From the NCBI GenBank assembly GCA_005881995.1, contig VBHV01000287.1:6155-11737 (forward strand): a stretch of 5,583 nt of DNA, written 5' to 3'. Source of the DNA: Chloroflexota bacterium (GTDB taxonomy: Bacteria > Chloroflexota > Ktedonobacteria > Ktedonobacterales > Ktedonobacteraceae). The notes beneath the pieces are model-generated. The model had not been told where the DNA came from. It worked only from the letters and a program-made list of their open reading frames with translations, and ran no database searches. The position numbers were made by a program, and so were the translations under genes. Positions 1 through 5,583 of this stretch are shown here, piece after piece. Positions within the stretch are counted from its first letter, which is position 1. Every line of letters begins with the position of its first letter.

Positions 1-1
1 T

Positions 2-1252
2 GGCCTTCCTATGACAGAGTCGGAGGCCGAAGAGCTTTTCCGGCAGAGCGTGGCGTACTGGCAGCGCTGGCTGGCCAAATGTACCTACAGGGGGCGATGG
101 CGGGAGAGCGTCCACCGCTCGGCGCTGGTGCTCAAACTGCTCACATTCTCACCAACAGGTGCGATTGTCGCCGCCCCCACATGTGGACTCCCTGAGAGTG
201 TGGGCGGCATACGCAACTGGGACTATCGCTACACCTGGATACGGGATGCGTCTTTCACTCTATACAGCCTGCTGCGTATCGGCTTTATCGAGGAGGCCGA
301 ACAGTTTATGGCGTGGCTGGAGGCTCGTTGCCACGAGCTTAATTCAGATGGCTCCCTACAACTGATGTACGGCATCCACGGGCGTCATACGCTGACTGAG
401 GAGACCCTGGATCACCTGGAGGGCTACCGAGGCTCGCGCCCAATCCGTATCGGCAACGCCGCTTATAACCAGTTACAGTTGGACATCTACGGCGAACTGC
501 TCGATGCGGTCTATCTGTACGCCAAATATGGCGGATCGATCTCGTATGATCTGTGGACCCATCTTCGTCGCCTGCTCAGTTGGGTCTGCAAGAACTGGCA
601 GCTTCCAGATGAAGGGATCTGGGAAATGCGCAGTGGCCGCCAGTCCTTCGTATACTCCAAGCTGCTGTGCTGGGTAGCCCTCGATCGTGGCCTGCGTCTG
701 GCCGACATGAGTTCTTTTCCCGCGGAGCGAGAGCACTGGCTGCGGGTCCGCGATCAAATCTATGAAGAGATTATAAATAAAGGCTGGAGTAATAAACGCC
801 AGGCGTTTGTGCAGACCTACGACGGCGATAATTTGGATGCCTCACTGCTGCTGATGCCGCAAGTGTACTTCGTCTCCCCCAAAGACCCCCGCATGCTCAA
901 GACGCTCAACGCGATCAATCGCCCACCGCAGAAAGGGGGCCTGGTCTCCAATAGCCTGGTGTATCGCTACGATGTGAAGTTGTCAGCCGATGGCCTCACC
1001 GGAGAGGAGGGCGCGTTTAGCATGTGTACGTTCTGGCTGGTCGAGGCGCTCACCCGTGTGGGGCAGGTGGACCGCGCCCGGCTCATCTTTGAGCGGATGC
1101 TGGGTTACGCAAACCACCTGGGCCTTTATGCCGAGGAGATCGGGTCCAGCGGCGAGGCGCTAGGGAATTTCCCCCAGGCTTTTACCCATCTCTCTCTAAT
1201 CGGCGCCGCCCTCAATCTCGACCAGGCGCTCAGCACCCCGGAGCTGCACTAG
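2..1252 (+). CDS. GH15 glucoamylase/trehalase-like glycoside hydrolase, C-terminal part (5' end outside window)
   Basis: This is the (alpha/alpha)6-barrel catalytic domain of a bacterial glycoside hydrolase family 15 enzyme. The family splits terminal alpha-glucosidic bonds of glucans or trehalose with inversion. Numbering from the ATG at 11, the family hallmarks appear in order: [12 protein letters not shown] (28-39), the [10 protein letters not shown] stretch (48-57), [16 protein letters not shown] (65-80), [11 protein letters not shown] (199-209), LTGEEGAF (329-336) and [14 protein letters not shown] (385-398). By family analogy the general acid is Glu205 in GIWE, and the general base is probably Glu375 in YAEEI. 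The frame is open to the left edge, the ATG at 11 has no ribosome binding site, and relatives are usually about 600 residues with an N-terminal beta-rich domain. The gene therefore starts upstream and roughly 200 residues are missing because of the window cut. The C-terminus is complete (TAG at 1250-1252). Substrate (glucan oligomers or trehalose) cannot be decided from this part. No secretion signal can be judged. Confidence 0.93.
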   Translation, partial: GLPMTESEAEELFRQSVAYWQRWLAKCTYRGRWRESVHRSALVLKLLTFSPTGAIVAAPTCGLPESVGGIRNWDYRYTWIRDASFTLYSLLRIGFIEEAEQFMAWLEARCHELNSDGSLQLMYGIHGRHTLTEETLDHLEGYRGSRPIRIGNAAYNQLQLDIYGELLDAVYLYAKYGGSISYDLWTHLRRLLSWVCKNWQLPDEGIWEMRSGRQSFVYSKLLCWVALDRGLRLADMSSFPAEREHWLRVRDQIYEEIINKGWSNKRQAFVQTYDGDNLDASLLLMPQVYFVSPKDPRMLKTLNAINRPPQKGGLVSNSLVYRYDVKLSADGLTGEEGAFSMCTFWLVEALTRVGQVDRARLIFERMLGYANHLGLYAEEIGSSGEALGNFPQAFTHLSLIGAALNLDQALSTPELH

Positions 1253-1260
1253 CAGGTAGG

Positions 1261-1920
1261 TCAGTTTAGTTTACTACGATCTGGGCCTCCTGCGCGATAC
1301 ACATTACTCATCGAGAGCATCTGGCGTATGAATGGTACTTCATGCCGCAGCGTCTCTGCTTCGTCGGTGAGCCGCTGCACCGTCGAGTTAAGTTCCAATA
1401 GGCGTTGTTTCCGTTCATCCTCAATATCCAGGAAGTAGGCGATAAAGTGAGAAAGCTCTTCAGGAGCAGAAGGCAAATCGAAGTGTATCTCCTGCTTGCC
1501 CACCACCTCCAGCAATATCTCCAAATAGGCGCTGAAGAGTTGACGCGCTTTATCGGCATGTTCAAGCAGTGTGTGCTCCGGTTCGGGTCTATCTTCATAG
1601 ATTTCTACCATACCTGACAGGTAGGGCCTTTCACGATGCTGGCTCAGGATACGAAAGCGCTTCCCGCCTCTGGCTATGAGGTTCATGCGACCATCTTCCA
1701 GGCGCATAAGCGCTTCTATCTCCGCCATCGTGCCGATAGAGTATGGTTTCTCTTGCAGAGGCTCACTATCCGGGTACGCCAGCACTATGCCGAACGGCTT
1801 CTGTTGTTCATAGCACTCATTGATCATCTGGCGGTAACGCGGCTCAAAAATATGTAATGGCAGGTCTGCTCCCGGAAAAAGCACGAGGTTCAACGGGAAT
1901 AACGGTAATTCAATGGCCAT
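1261..1920 (-). CDS. Stand-alone LON substrate-binding domain protein (no ATPase or protease domain)
   Basis: This 219-residue protein carries the N-terminal LON (PUA-like) substrate-binding domain. It opens with the classic [20 protein letters not shown] motif (residues 3-22), followed by [10 protein letters not shown]. Further domain signatures are the FGIVL strand and the [12 protein letters not shown] segment, whose glycine precedes the strand after the loop. The last third is Glu/Leu-rich and probably helical. There is no AAA+ Walker motif and no Ser-Lys protease domain, so this is not Lon protease; a cytosolic role in substrate or partner binding is inferred, and the function of this widespread family is not settled. 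The ATG at 1918-1920 is chosen because a strong AGAGGAG lies 7 nt upstream and the homology starts there. A longer in-frame opening from 2067 would run through a hairpin and adds low-complexity hydrophobic sequence. The gene converges on GH15 with 8 bp between stops and is read from its own likely promoter. Confidence 0.9.
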   Translation of the reverse strand: MAIELPLFPLNLVLFPGADLPLHIFEPRYRQMINECYEQQKPFGIVLAYPDSEPLQEKPYSIGTMAEIEALMRLEDGRMNLIARGGKRFRILSQHRERPYLSGMVEIYEDRPEPEHTLLEHADKARQLFSAYLEILLEVVGKQEIHFDLPSAPEELSHFIAYFLDIEDERKQRLLELNSTVQRLTDEAETLRHEVPFIRQMLSMSNVYRAGGPDRSKLN

Positions 1921-1927
1921 TGTGATG

Positions 1928-1934
1928 CTCCTCT
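1928..1934 (-). promoter_or_regulatory. Ribosome binding site that fixes the LON-domain gene start
   Basis: On the minus strand the sequence reads AGAGGAG, then seven bases, then ATG at 1920. This is a near-ideal Shine-Dalgarno element and it decides for the 219-residue form over the longer opening that begins at 2067. Confidence 0.8.
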
Positions 1935-2010
1935 TTGTTAGTCTATGGGATAGCCAATGATCCTTTGCATAGTGATAGCTTACACAATAGCGAGGGTAAA
2001 GGGCAAGAGT

Positions 2011-2016
2011 ATTATA
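2011..2016 (-). promoter_or_regulatory. Candidate -10 element of the LON-domain gene promoter
   Basis: The minus strand carries a perfect TATAAT here, about 90 bases upstream of the LON-domain start codon and downstream of the transporter's terminator hairpin, where a promoter is needed. No good -35 hexamer sits at 16-18 bases (ACTCTT at 17), so the assignment rests on the -10 match and on position. Expected leader length is roughly 80-85 bases. Confidence 0.45.
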
Positions 2017-2042
2017 TCGTGGGAGAAAAGCAAAGAGTGTAA

Positions 2043-2091
2043 GCAAAAAGAAGAGATACACTCTCATAGAGAGTGTATCTCTTCTTTTTGC
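2043..2091. terminator. Perfect 23-bp inverted repeat, probably a bidirectional intrinsic terminator
   Basis: Positions 2043-2065 and 2069-2091 are exact reverse complements around a three-base loop (ATA), or 22 bp around five bases. The arms begin with GCAAAAAG and end with CTTTTTGC, so on either strand a stable stem is followed by a run of five T. It lies 44 bases past the stop codon of the minus-strand MFS transporter, which it most likely terminates, and it insulates the downstream LON-domain gene. The stem core is A/T-rich rather than GC-rich, but its length compensates. The T run is inside the symmetric arm, as in many bidirectional terminators. Confidence 0.8.
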
Positions 2092-2135
2092 CGATTTAGG
2101 AAGCTACCACTCTACTACGCCACCCAGTTGTCAGA

Positions 2136-3491
2136 TTAGGCAACTGCAGGCTCCGAAACATCCTCAGCGGCCGCTCTGCCTGCATAGTCCCGCCGCAAGA
2201 GGGCAGTAGAGACGAGCGAGACCAGCCCCATGAAAATGATGTAGACAGCGATCAAGGTGTAGGAAGGTAGGCCTGAACCCAGGAAGGCCTTGGAATTTGC
2301 CACCAGGTAGGTTGCTAAGATCGGTGCAGGCCCACCGGCGGTAACGGACGCGAGTTGATATCCCAGCGATGCGCCACTATAGCGCAGTCTGGTCCCGAAA
2401 CGCTCCGAGATGAGGGCTGCCTGTGGCCCATACAACCAGTCATGGAAGAAACTAATAGAGAGCACTATCGTGAGGACAACTACCACAGGTATCTTCGTTT
2501 GCAGAAGAAGGAAGTACGGGAAGGCAAAGATTGCCATCAGCACACAACCAACCATATACCACCGCTTGCGTCCAACGCGGTCAGAGATAGCGCCAAAGGT
2601 TGGCATCGTGACTATGCTCACTGCAGCCGTAATGATGAGACCTGTGTACAACAGGTTGGTACTCAAGTGTAGAGTCTTCGCACCGTACGAAAGGAGAAAG
2701 GTCGTGAAGAGGTAGAAAGGAGCCTGTTCAGCCGAACGTAACAGAGCAGACAGGATGATCTCGCGCCAATAGTGACGGAACACTTCCAGCACCGGGACAT
2801 GAGAGAGCCTTCCCTCTTCTTTTACTCTCCTAAAGGAGGGGGTTTCCAGGATGCGCAAACGGATGTAGAGACCAACGAGAATCAACAAAATACTCAATAA
2901 GAAAGGAATACGCCACCCAATGCTGTTGAAGGCATCACCTGGGAAGAGCGCCTGAAAAACTAACACAGCCACGGCGGCAAGGGCCAGGCCGACCGGTACA
3001 CCTGTCTGCGGCCAACTGGTCCAGAAGCCACGCCTCCTCTCATCACCATACTCCAATGAGAGGAGTACCGAGCCACCCCATTCGCCGCCTACACCGGCGC
3101 CCTGTAGGAAACGCAAAATGGAGAGCAAGATAGGAGCGGAGAGACCGATCTGAGTATAGCCTGGTAGTACACCCATTAATGCTGTGGCGATACCCATGAG
3201 CAAGAGGGTTGCAATCAATGTCGATTTGCGCCCAACGCGATCACCAAACCAGCCAAAGAAGGCACCGCCAATGGGACGCGCAGCAAATCCAACAAAGTTG
3301 GTCGTGAATGACGCAATGGTACCAGTGACCGGATCAAGCTCCGGGAAGAAGACTTTAGGGAAGACAGTTGCGGCAAGGAAGCCGTACAAGAAGAAATCAT
3401 ACCATTCGATGGCAGTGCCAATAGTGCTGGCACTGAGGACGGGGAGCATACCCCGTACTGTCACGGGACCCCTCGATGAGAGAGTTGCCAT
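2136..3491 (-). CDS. MFS transporter, metabolite:H+ symporter (MHS) family
   Basis: This 451-residue inner-membrane protein has the length and pattern of a complete 12-helix MHS-family symporter (relatives include ShiA, ProP, KgtP and CitA). Visible signatures: EWYDFFLYG (29-37) in the first helix; the MFS loop 2-3 motif GWFGDRVGRK (80-89) and its half-repeat copy GAISDRVGRKR (300-310); the RFLQGAGVGGEWGG segment (127-140) typical of MHS members; and the YGPQAALISERFGTRLRYSGASLGYQLA region (354-381), also MHS-typical. The family imports organic acids, osmolytes or aromatic acids with protons; the substrate here cannot be named. The start at 3491 is supported by AGGAGG (3496-3501) four bases upstream and by homology beginning shortly after. 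The gene stands alone: a long leader precedes it, and the terminator at 2043-2091 follows. No frameshift or truncation is seen. Confidence 0.93.
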   Translation of the reverse strand: MATLSSRGPVTVRGMLPVLSASTIGTAIEWYDFFLYGFLAATVFPKVFFPELDPVTGTIASFTTNFVGFAARPIGGAFFGWFGDRVGRKSTLIATLLLMGIATALMGVLPGYTQIGLSAPILLSILRFLQGAGVGGEWGGSVLLSLEYGDERRRGFWTSWPQTGVPVGLALAAVAVLVFQALFPGDAFNSIGWRIPFLLSILLILVGLYIRLRILETPSFRRVKEEGRLSHVPVLEVFRHYWREIILSALLRSAEQAPFYLFTTFLLSYGAKTLHLSTNLLYTGLIITAAVSIVTMPTFGAISDRVGRKRWYMVGCVLMAIFAFPYFLLLQTKIPVVVVLTIVLSISFFHDWLYGPQAALISERFGTRLRYSGASLGYQLASVTAGGPAPILATYLVANSKAFLGSGLPSYTLIAVYIIFMGLVSLVSTALLRRDYAGRAAAEDVSEPAVA

Positions 3492-3772
3492 ATATCCTCC
3501 TGAATGATCCTGAGAGCCGAGTAACTACAGGAAAGCGCTATGAAGTACAGCAAAAACCAGGATGAACTCGAGTGAATCAAAGCAGGATAAGAAGGAATAT
3601 TCCTAATCGATAGGCGCGCTCCTTTCTATCAAGTGGAGACTGGGAAAGATCTAAATTATCAGTCCTCCGACATACGCAAAAGAGGCTTAAATGCAAGCAA
3701 CTACCCTGATAAGCATAGTATGCCGAAATTATGTATAGAATGCAAGCTCTAGTAAAGGAAGCTGTCAGCGAG
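3492..3772 (-). promoter_or_regulatory. 281-bp intergenic region: transporter leader and candidate promoter
   Basis: No credible gene lies here on either strand. On the minus strand TTTACT (3751-3756) and CATAAT (3728-3733) are separated by exactly 17 bases, a plausible housekeeping-type promoter matching 4/6 and 5/6 consensus bases. It would leave a leader of about 230 bases before the transporter. The leader contains the palindrome at 3593-3604 and, just before the start codon, a direct repeat TCAGGA-N4-TCAGGA (the second copy merges into the AGGAGG ribosome binding site). I recognise no known riboswitch class. I also see no clear intrinsic terminator for the oxidoreductase gene that ends at 3773, so read-through into the transporter is possible. 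Confidence 0.4.
3593..3604. repeat. 12-bp perfect palindrome, possible operator
   Basis: The bases AGGAATATTCCT form a perfect two-fold symmetric site in the middle of the transporter's upstream region. A dimeric repressor could use such a site, but a single 12-bp palindrome may also arise by chance in A/T-rich intergenic DNA. No second copy was noticed in the window. Confidence 0.3.
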
Positions 3773-5101
3773 CTAACATTCTACGTGAATCGTTTCCCCA
3801 CCCCGTTCAGCCGATCTTTTTGCCGCCTCCATCACCGCAATATTGCGCCTGGACTCTTCCGGTGGCACGGCCAGAGGTTCGCTGCAATGCAAGTGATTCG
3901 CCAGGTTGCGATGGAAAGCATACAACGGCGGTTCAGGTAACATCAGGTGTTGCTCGTGAATTGCGCCCGACATGTCGCGAGTGTATACATACAGTTCTGG
4001 CAATGCTTCGGAGAGGGCCAGGCGCTCCTCGATGAGATCACCAGACCAGCGGCGCGTCTTGATCGTCTCCTGGCGCCAGCGTCCCACAATCGCGCCCTGC
4101 GTTCCCAGGATGTACCACTTGGGTTTAGGCGAGGCAGCGATATCCGAATGCATAAATTCGGCCTCCTGACCGCCCGCGAAGCGCAGATAGACGGCGGAAT
4201 GATCGGCATTGGTGACATCATGCCAGACCCGCTTATGCTCCACGCCGCGCACACTCACAACGGTATCGGGGATGAGCCGCAATATCCAATCCAGGTAGTG
4301 GGAACCCCAGTCATAGAAGACGCCGCCGGAAATGGGTTCGTGCGAATGCCAGTAGTCGCAGGGGTGGGCATACCCGCGGATGAAGGTTTCGATGTGGAAG
4401 ACACCGCCAATAGTTTTCCGCTGGGGTACCTGCTGAATAGCCAGGTAATCGGGATCCCAGCGCCGGCACTGATAGACCGTCAAGGCACGCTGGTACTCCT
4501 GCGCGAGACGAATCAGCTCATCGGCTTCGACAGTAGTGAGACAGAATGGCTTTTCAGAGACTACGTGCTTGCCGGCGCGTAACATCTGCATGGAGATGGC
4601 GGCATGCGTATTGGGTGGAGTGGAAACAATCACCACATCGATATTCGGGTCTTCCGCCACCTGCTCAAGGTCGGTGCAGGTCTGTACACCTGGGAAAGCT
4701 CCGCGCGCGATGGCTAACCGTTCCTCGTTGCGATCACAGACCAGCGCGTATTCCAGCCCTGGCACATTGCTCATGGCGGTGCCATGCTCAACGCCTATAG
4801 CGCCATAGCCAATCATCGCCACACGCTTTGCATACTCCTGTGTCTCGACACCTGAAGCATAACGGATCGCGCGATCTATCATCTGACGAAATACAGGGTG
4901 TTCCTGCGTCTGGGGATCACTCCCCAGGGTTGTACAGAAGATGCGCCCCTGTCCATAGCTGCGCGCATAGGCCAGCGTATAGGAGGCATAGCGCCAGGAG
5001 GTGCGCCACAACAGTTCGGCGTCAGGGGGAACACCATTGAGCAGATCAGGTAGTGATCTGGTGTTACCACCCGCGCAATAATCTCGCTGCGCGGCGCACA
5101 A
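3773..5101 (-). CDS. Gfo/Idh/MocA family oxidoreductase (ThuB-like), with the C-terminal part of a ThuA-like domain in front
   Basis: This is the open frame holding the dehydrogenase, 442 residues if read from the ATG at 5101. Residues about 17-84 are the end of a ThuA-like domain (GQGRIFCTTLGSDPQTQEHP, 50-69, then RAIRYASG). The dehydrogenase follows: a Rossmann NAD(P)-binding motif GYGAIG (98-103), an acidic residue at the end of the second strand region (CDRNEERL), the STPPNTH segment (160-166), the EKP motif (183-185) with the catalytic-type Lys184, and GGVFYDWGSHYLD (259-271) with the Asp264/His268 pair of the substrate site. The family oxidises or reduces sugar hydroxyls with NAD(P) in the cytosol. 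The ATG at 5101 is probably not the native start, since residues 1-16 read the ThuA coding bases out of frame. The stop is TAG at 3773-3775. Confidence 0.85.
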   Translation of the reverse strand: MCAAQRDYCAGGNTRSLPDLLNGVPPDAELLWRTSWRYASYTLAYARSYGQGRIFCTTLGSDPQTQEHPVFRQMIDRAIRYASGVETQEYAKRVAMIGYGAIGVEHGTAMSNVPGLEYALVCDRNEERLAIARGAFPGVQTCTDLEQVAEDPNIDVVIVSTPPNTHAAISMQMLRAGKHVVSEKPFCLTTVEADELIRLAQEYQRALTVYQCRRWDPDYLAIQQVPQRKTIGGVFHIETFIRGYAHPCDYWHSHEPISGGVFYDWGSHYLDWILRLIPDTVVSVRGVEHKRVWHDVTNADHSAVYLRFAGGQEAEFMHSDIAASPKPKWYILGTQGAIVGRWRQETIKTRRWSGDLIEERLALSEALPELYVYTRDMSGAIHEQHLMLPEPPLYAFHRNLANHLHCSEPLAVPPEESRRNIAVMEAAKRSAERGGETIHVEC

Positions 5102-5349
5102 ATGCCATGAATATTGCCCAGAGCCTCGCCCAGCAAGGGATACTCGTGATATGCTTCAGCCGCGTCACCTATGCAGACTAACCCACCGCCGCGCTCGACA
5201 AATCCACAGATCTGCGCTTCATCTTCAGGGCTGAACGGCCCGATATCACCATTGAGGATAATCACGCGCCCCGTTTTGAGTATACCGCCTGTATGTCCAC
5301 GAAGCGCTATGAAGTCTTGCATGGGGATAGCCTTGATATCGTCGAACAA
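4879..5349 (-). CDS. ThuA-like domain, N-terminal part, frameshifted
   Basis: The first about 99 residues resemble the ThuA-like (class I glutaminase amidotransferase-fold) domain: a beta strand RVIILNGDIGPFS (28-40), a helix with PEDEAQICGFVERGGGLVCIG (41-61), HEYPLLGEALGNIHG (68-82) and the strand IIARVVTPDH (90-99). After about residue 99 the frame is wrong: it runs on for 57 residues with Pro/Arg/Cys-rich junk over bases that encode the real continuation in the other frame. The TTG start at 5349 is supported by AGGAG six bases upstream, and an in-frame TAA lies at 5365-5367. The domain start is shorter than in typical ThuA proteins, lacking most of the first strand-helix unit. ThuA is known from rhizobial trehalose/disaccharide utilisation, where it works with the dehydrogenase ThuB. 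Confidence 0.7.
   Translation of the reverse strand: MFDDIKAIPMQDFIALRGHTGGILKTGRVIILNGDIGPFSPEDEAQICGFVERGGGLVCIGDAAEAYHEYPLLGEALGNIHGICAPRSEIIARVVTPDHYLICSMVFPLTPNCCGAPPGAMPPIRWPMRAAMDRGASSVQPWGVIPRRRNTLYFVR
5042..5060. repeat. 7-bp inverted repeat at the frameshift point
   Basis: CAGATCA (5042-5048) and TGATCTG (5054-5060) are exact reverse complements around a five-base loop. The inferred frame change falls at 5051-5058, in the loop and right arm. Small palindromes favour replication slippage and also sequencing or assembly mistakes. Confidence 0.6.
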
Positions 5350-5355
5350 TGGACT

Positions 5356-5360
5356 CTCCT
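5356..5360 (-). promoter_or_regulatory. Ribosome binding site supporting the TTG start of the ThuA-like gene
   Basis: The minus strand reads AGGAG, six bases, then TTG at 5349. Because no in-frame ATG or GTG lies between the upstream stop (5365-5367) and this TTG, the site decides the start. Confidence 0.65.
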
Positions 5361-5371
5361 GTACTTAAACA

Positions 5372-5583
5372 TTACCTGCTCTCATGGTAGTGAGGATGCT
5401 CATGTGAGTGATCGGGCCAATGTTGATGCGTATGGGTATGCATGACACCAACAGGCGGTAACTCTTCTCGCGAGTGGGTATGGCTCCCTTCAAGATGATA
5501 GGGGTGATCGTGGCCTCGCCACAGGTTCTCCGGGCGATAATTGGCTACCAGCAAACTTTCCCCGTGATGCCAGCGATCACGAA
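5372..5583 (-). CDS. Histidine-rich protein of unknown function, C-terminal end (5' end outside window)
   Basis: The frame is open from the right edge of the window to a TAA at 5372-5374 and gives 69 complete codons. Of these, 16 encode histidine, increasingly dense toward the end: GHDHPYH, then SHTH, then MHTHTHQHW, then DHSHEHPHYHE. A TTG at 5554 exists, but the frame continues upstream without a stop (RDRWHHGES...), so the start lies outside the window. Alternating His-x-His tails of this kind commonly bind Zn, Ni, Co or Cu ions, so metal binding, storage or sensing is a reasonable inference; I do not recognise a family. The stop is only 22 bp from the TTG of the ThuA-like gene, which has its own ribosome binding site, suggesting one transcript. 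Compositional oddity makes a chance frame possible, but position and spacing favour a real gene. Confidence 0.6.
   Translation of the reverse strand, partial: RDRWHHGESLLVANYRPENLWRGHDHPYHLEGSHTHSREELPPVGVMHTHTHQHWPDHSHEHPHYHESR

Larger units (their letters stand above)
3773..5349 (-). pseudogene. ThuA-ThuB-like fusion gene (ThuA-like domain + Gfo/Idh/MocA dehydrogenase) with internal frameshift
   Basis: Two adjoining minus-strand frames together encode one logical protein of about 525 residues. The first frame (from TTG at 5349) gives the front half of a ThuA-like domain and stays homologous up to TPDH at about 5053-5064. The second frame picks up at LPDLLNG (about 5053 downward), completes the ThuA-like domain, then continues without a break into a Gfo/Idh/MocA dehydrogenase. 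Family members usually read PDHP-I-T-x-G/S-LPD here, so the PITR-like step is missing and the frame moves by one base. The span of 1577 bases is one short of a multiple of three. The site sits on a small hairpin (5042-5060). Causes could be a real inactivating deletion or an error in the assembly. If real, translation from 5349 yields only a truncated, mistailed ThuA piece, and the dehydrogenase would need its own start. Confidence 0.75.

Noticed and set aside
11..13. ATG at 11 as the true start of the GH15 gene.
   Set aside because: The frame is open to the window edge, there is no ribosome binding site, and the family has a further N-terminal domain before this point.
1252..1293. GCAGG (1252-1256) and CCTGC (1289-1293) as a terminator stem between GH15 and the LON-domain gene.
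   Set aside because: The five-base arms enclose a loop of more than 30 bases and no T run follows.
1921..2067. An in-frame extension of the LON-domain protein starting at 2067, adding 49 residues with a signal-peptide-like hydrophobic start.
   Set aside because: The extension begins inside the terminator hairpin, contains the likely promoter, and lacks a ribosome binding site, while the start at 1920 has a strong one and matches where the LON domain begins.
3947..4582. A 211-codon open frame on the plus strand, antisense to the dehydrogenase.
   Set aside because: It shows no recognisable domain and no good ribosome binding site, and it overlaps well-conserved Gfo/Idh/MocA coding sequence. 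It is a shadow of codon bias.
5042..5065. Programmed ribosomal frameshifting to join the two frames.
   Set aside because: No slippery heptamer is present, and the missing PITR-like residues point to a deletion or sequence error instead.
5099..5101. ATG at 5101 as the native start of an independent dehydrogenase gene.
   Set aside because: The first 16 residues read ThuA coding bases in the wrong frame, and the next about 68 residues are the second half of a ThuA-like domain, so the natural start is upstream. No convincing ribosome binding site precedes it.
1..5583. CRISPR arrays, tRNA or rRNA genes, transposase genes or IS ends.
   Set aside because: No regularly spaced repeats, cloverleaf-like or rRNA-like segments, transposase motifs or paired terminal repeats were found on reading both strands.

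Overview
The window looks like a chromosomal stretch from a bacterium of moderate GC content (slightly above 50% by eye). The gene set is a GH15 glucoside hydrolase, a stand-alone LON-domain protein, an MHS-type major facilitator transporter and a ThuA/Gfo-Idh-MocA sugar-modifying protein. This would fit a soil heterotroph such as a Ktedonobacteria-type Chloroflexota. That placement is a weak inference from gene style only: there is no rRNA, tRNA or marker gene to test it.

Layout, left to right. (1) 2-1252 (+): the C-terminal two thirds of a GH15 glucoamylase/trehalase-like enzyme, cut by the left edge. (2) 1261-1920 (-): a short protein consisting of a LON substrate-binding domain without ATPase or protease, convergent with GH15 with only 8 bp between the stop codons. 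(3) 1921-2135: an intergenic region with a likely promoter for the LON gene and a perfect 23-bp inverted repeat flanked by A and T tracts, read as the transporter's terminator (probably bidirectional). (4) 2136-3491 (-): a complete MHS-family MFS transporter. (5) 3492-3772: a 281-bp intergenic region holding a candidate transporter promoter, a long leader, a 12-bp palindrome and the transporter's ribosome binding site. (6) 3773-5349 (-): a ThuA-like domain followed by a Gfo/Idh/MocA dehydrogenase (a ThuA-ThuB type fusion). Its reading frame is broken by a frameshift near 5051-5058, at a small hairpin. (7) 5372-5583 (-): the C-terminal end of a very histidine-rich protein of unknown function, 22 bp upstream of the fusion gene and probably co-transcribed with it.

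How the parts may work together. ThuA and ThuB are separate, neighbouring proteins in rhizobial trehalose/disaccharide utilisation, where they act through 3-keto sugars. Here their homologues are joined in one polypeptide, which supports a direct functional partnership. The GH15 enzyme also acts on alpha-glucosides, but it lies on the other strand with two unrelated genes between, so a shared pathway is only a suggestion. No mobile element, CRISPR array or RNA gene was seen. The points most worth a second look are the ThuA-ThuB fusion, the frameshift inside it and the His-rich neighbour.
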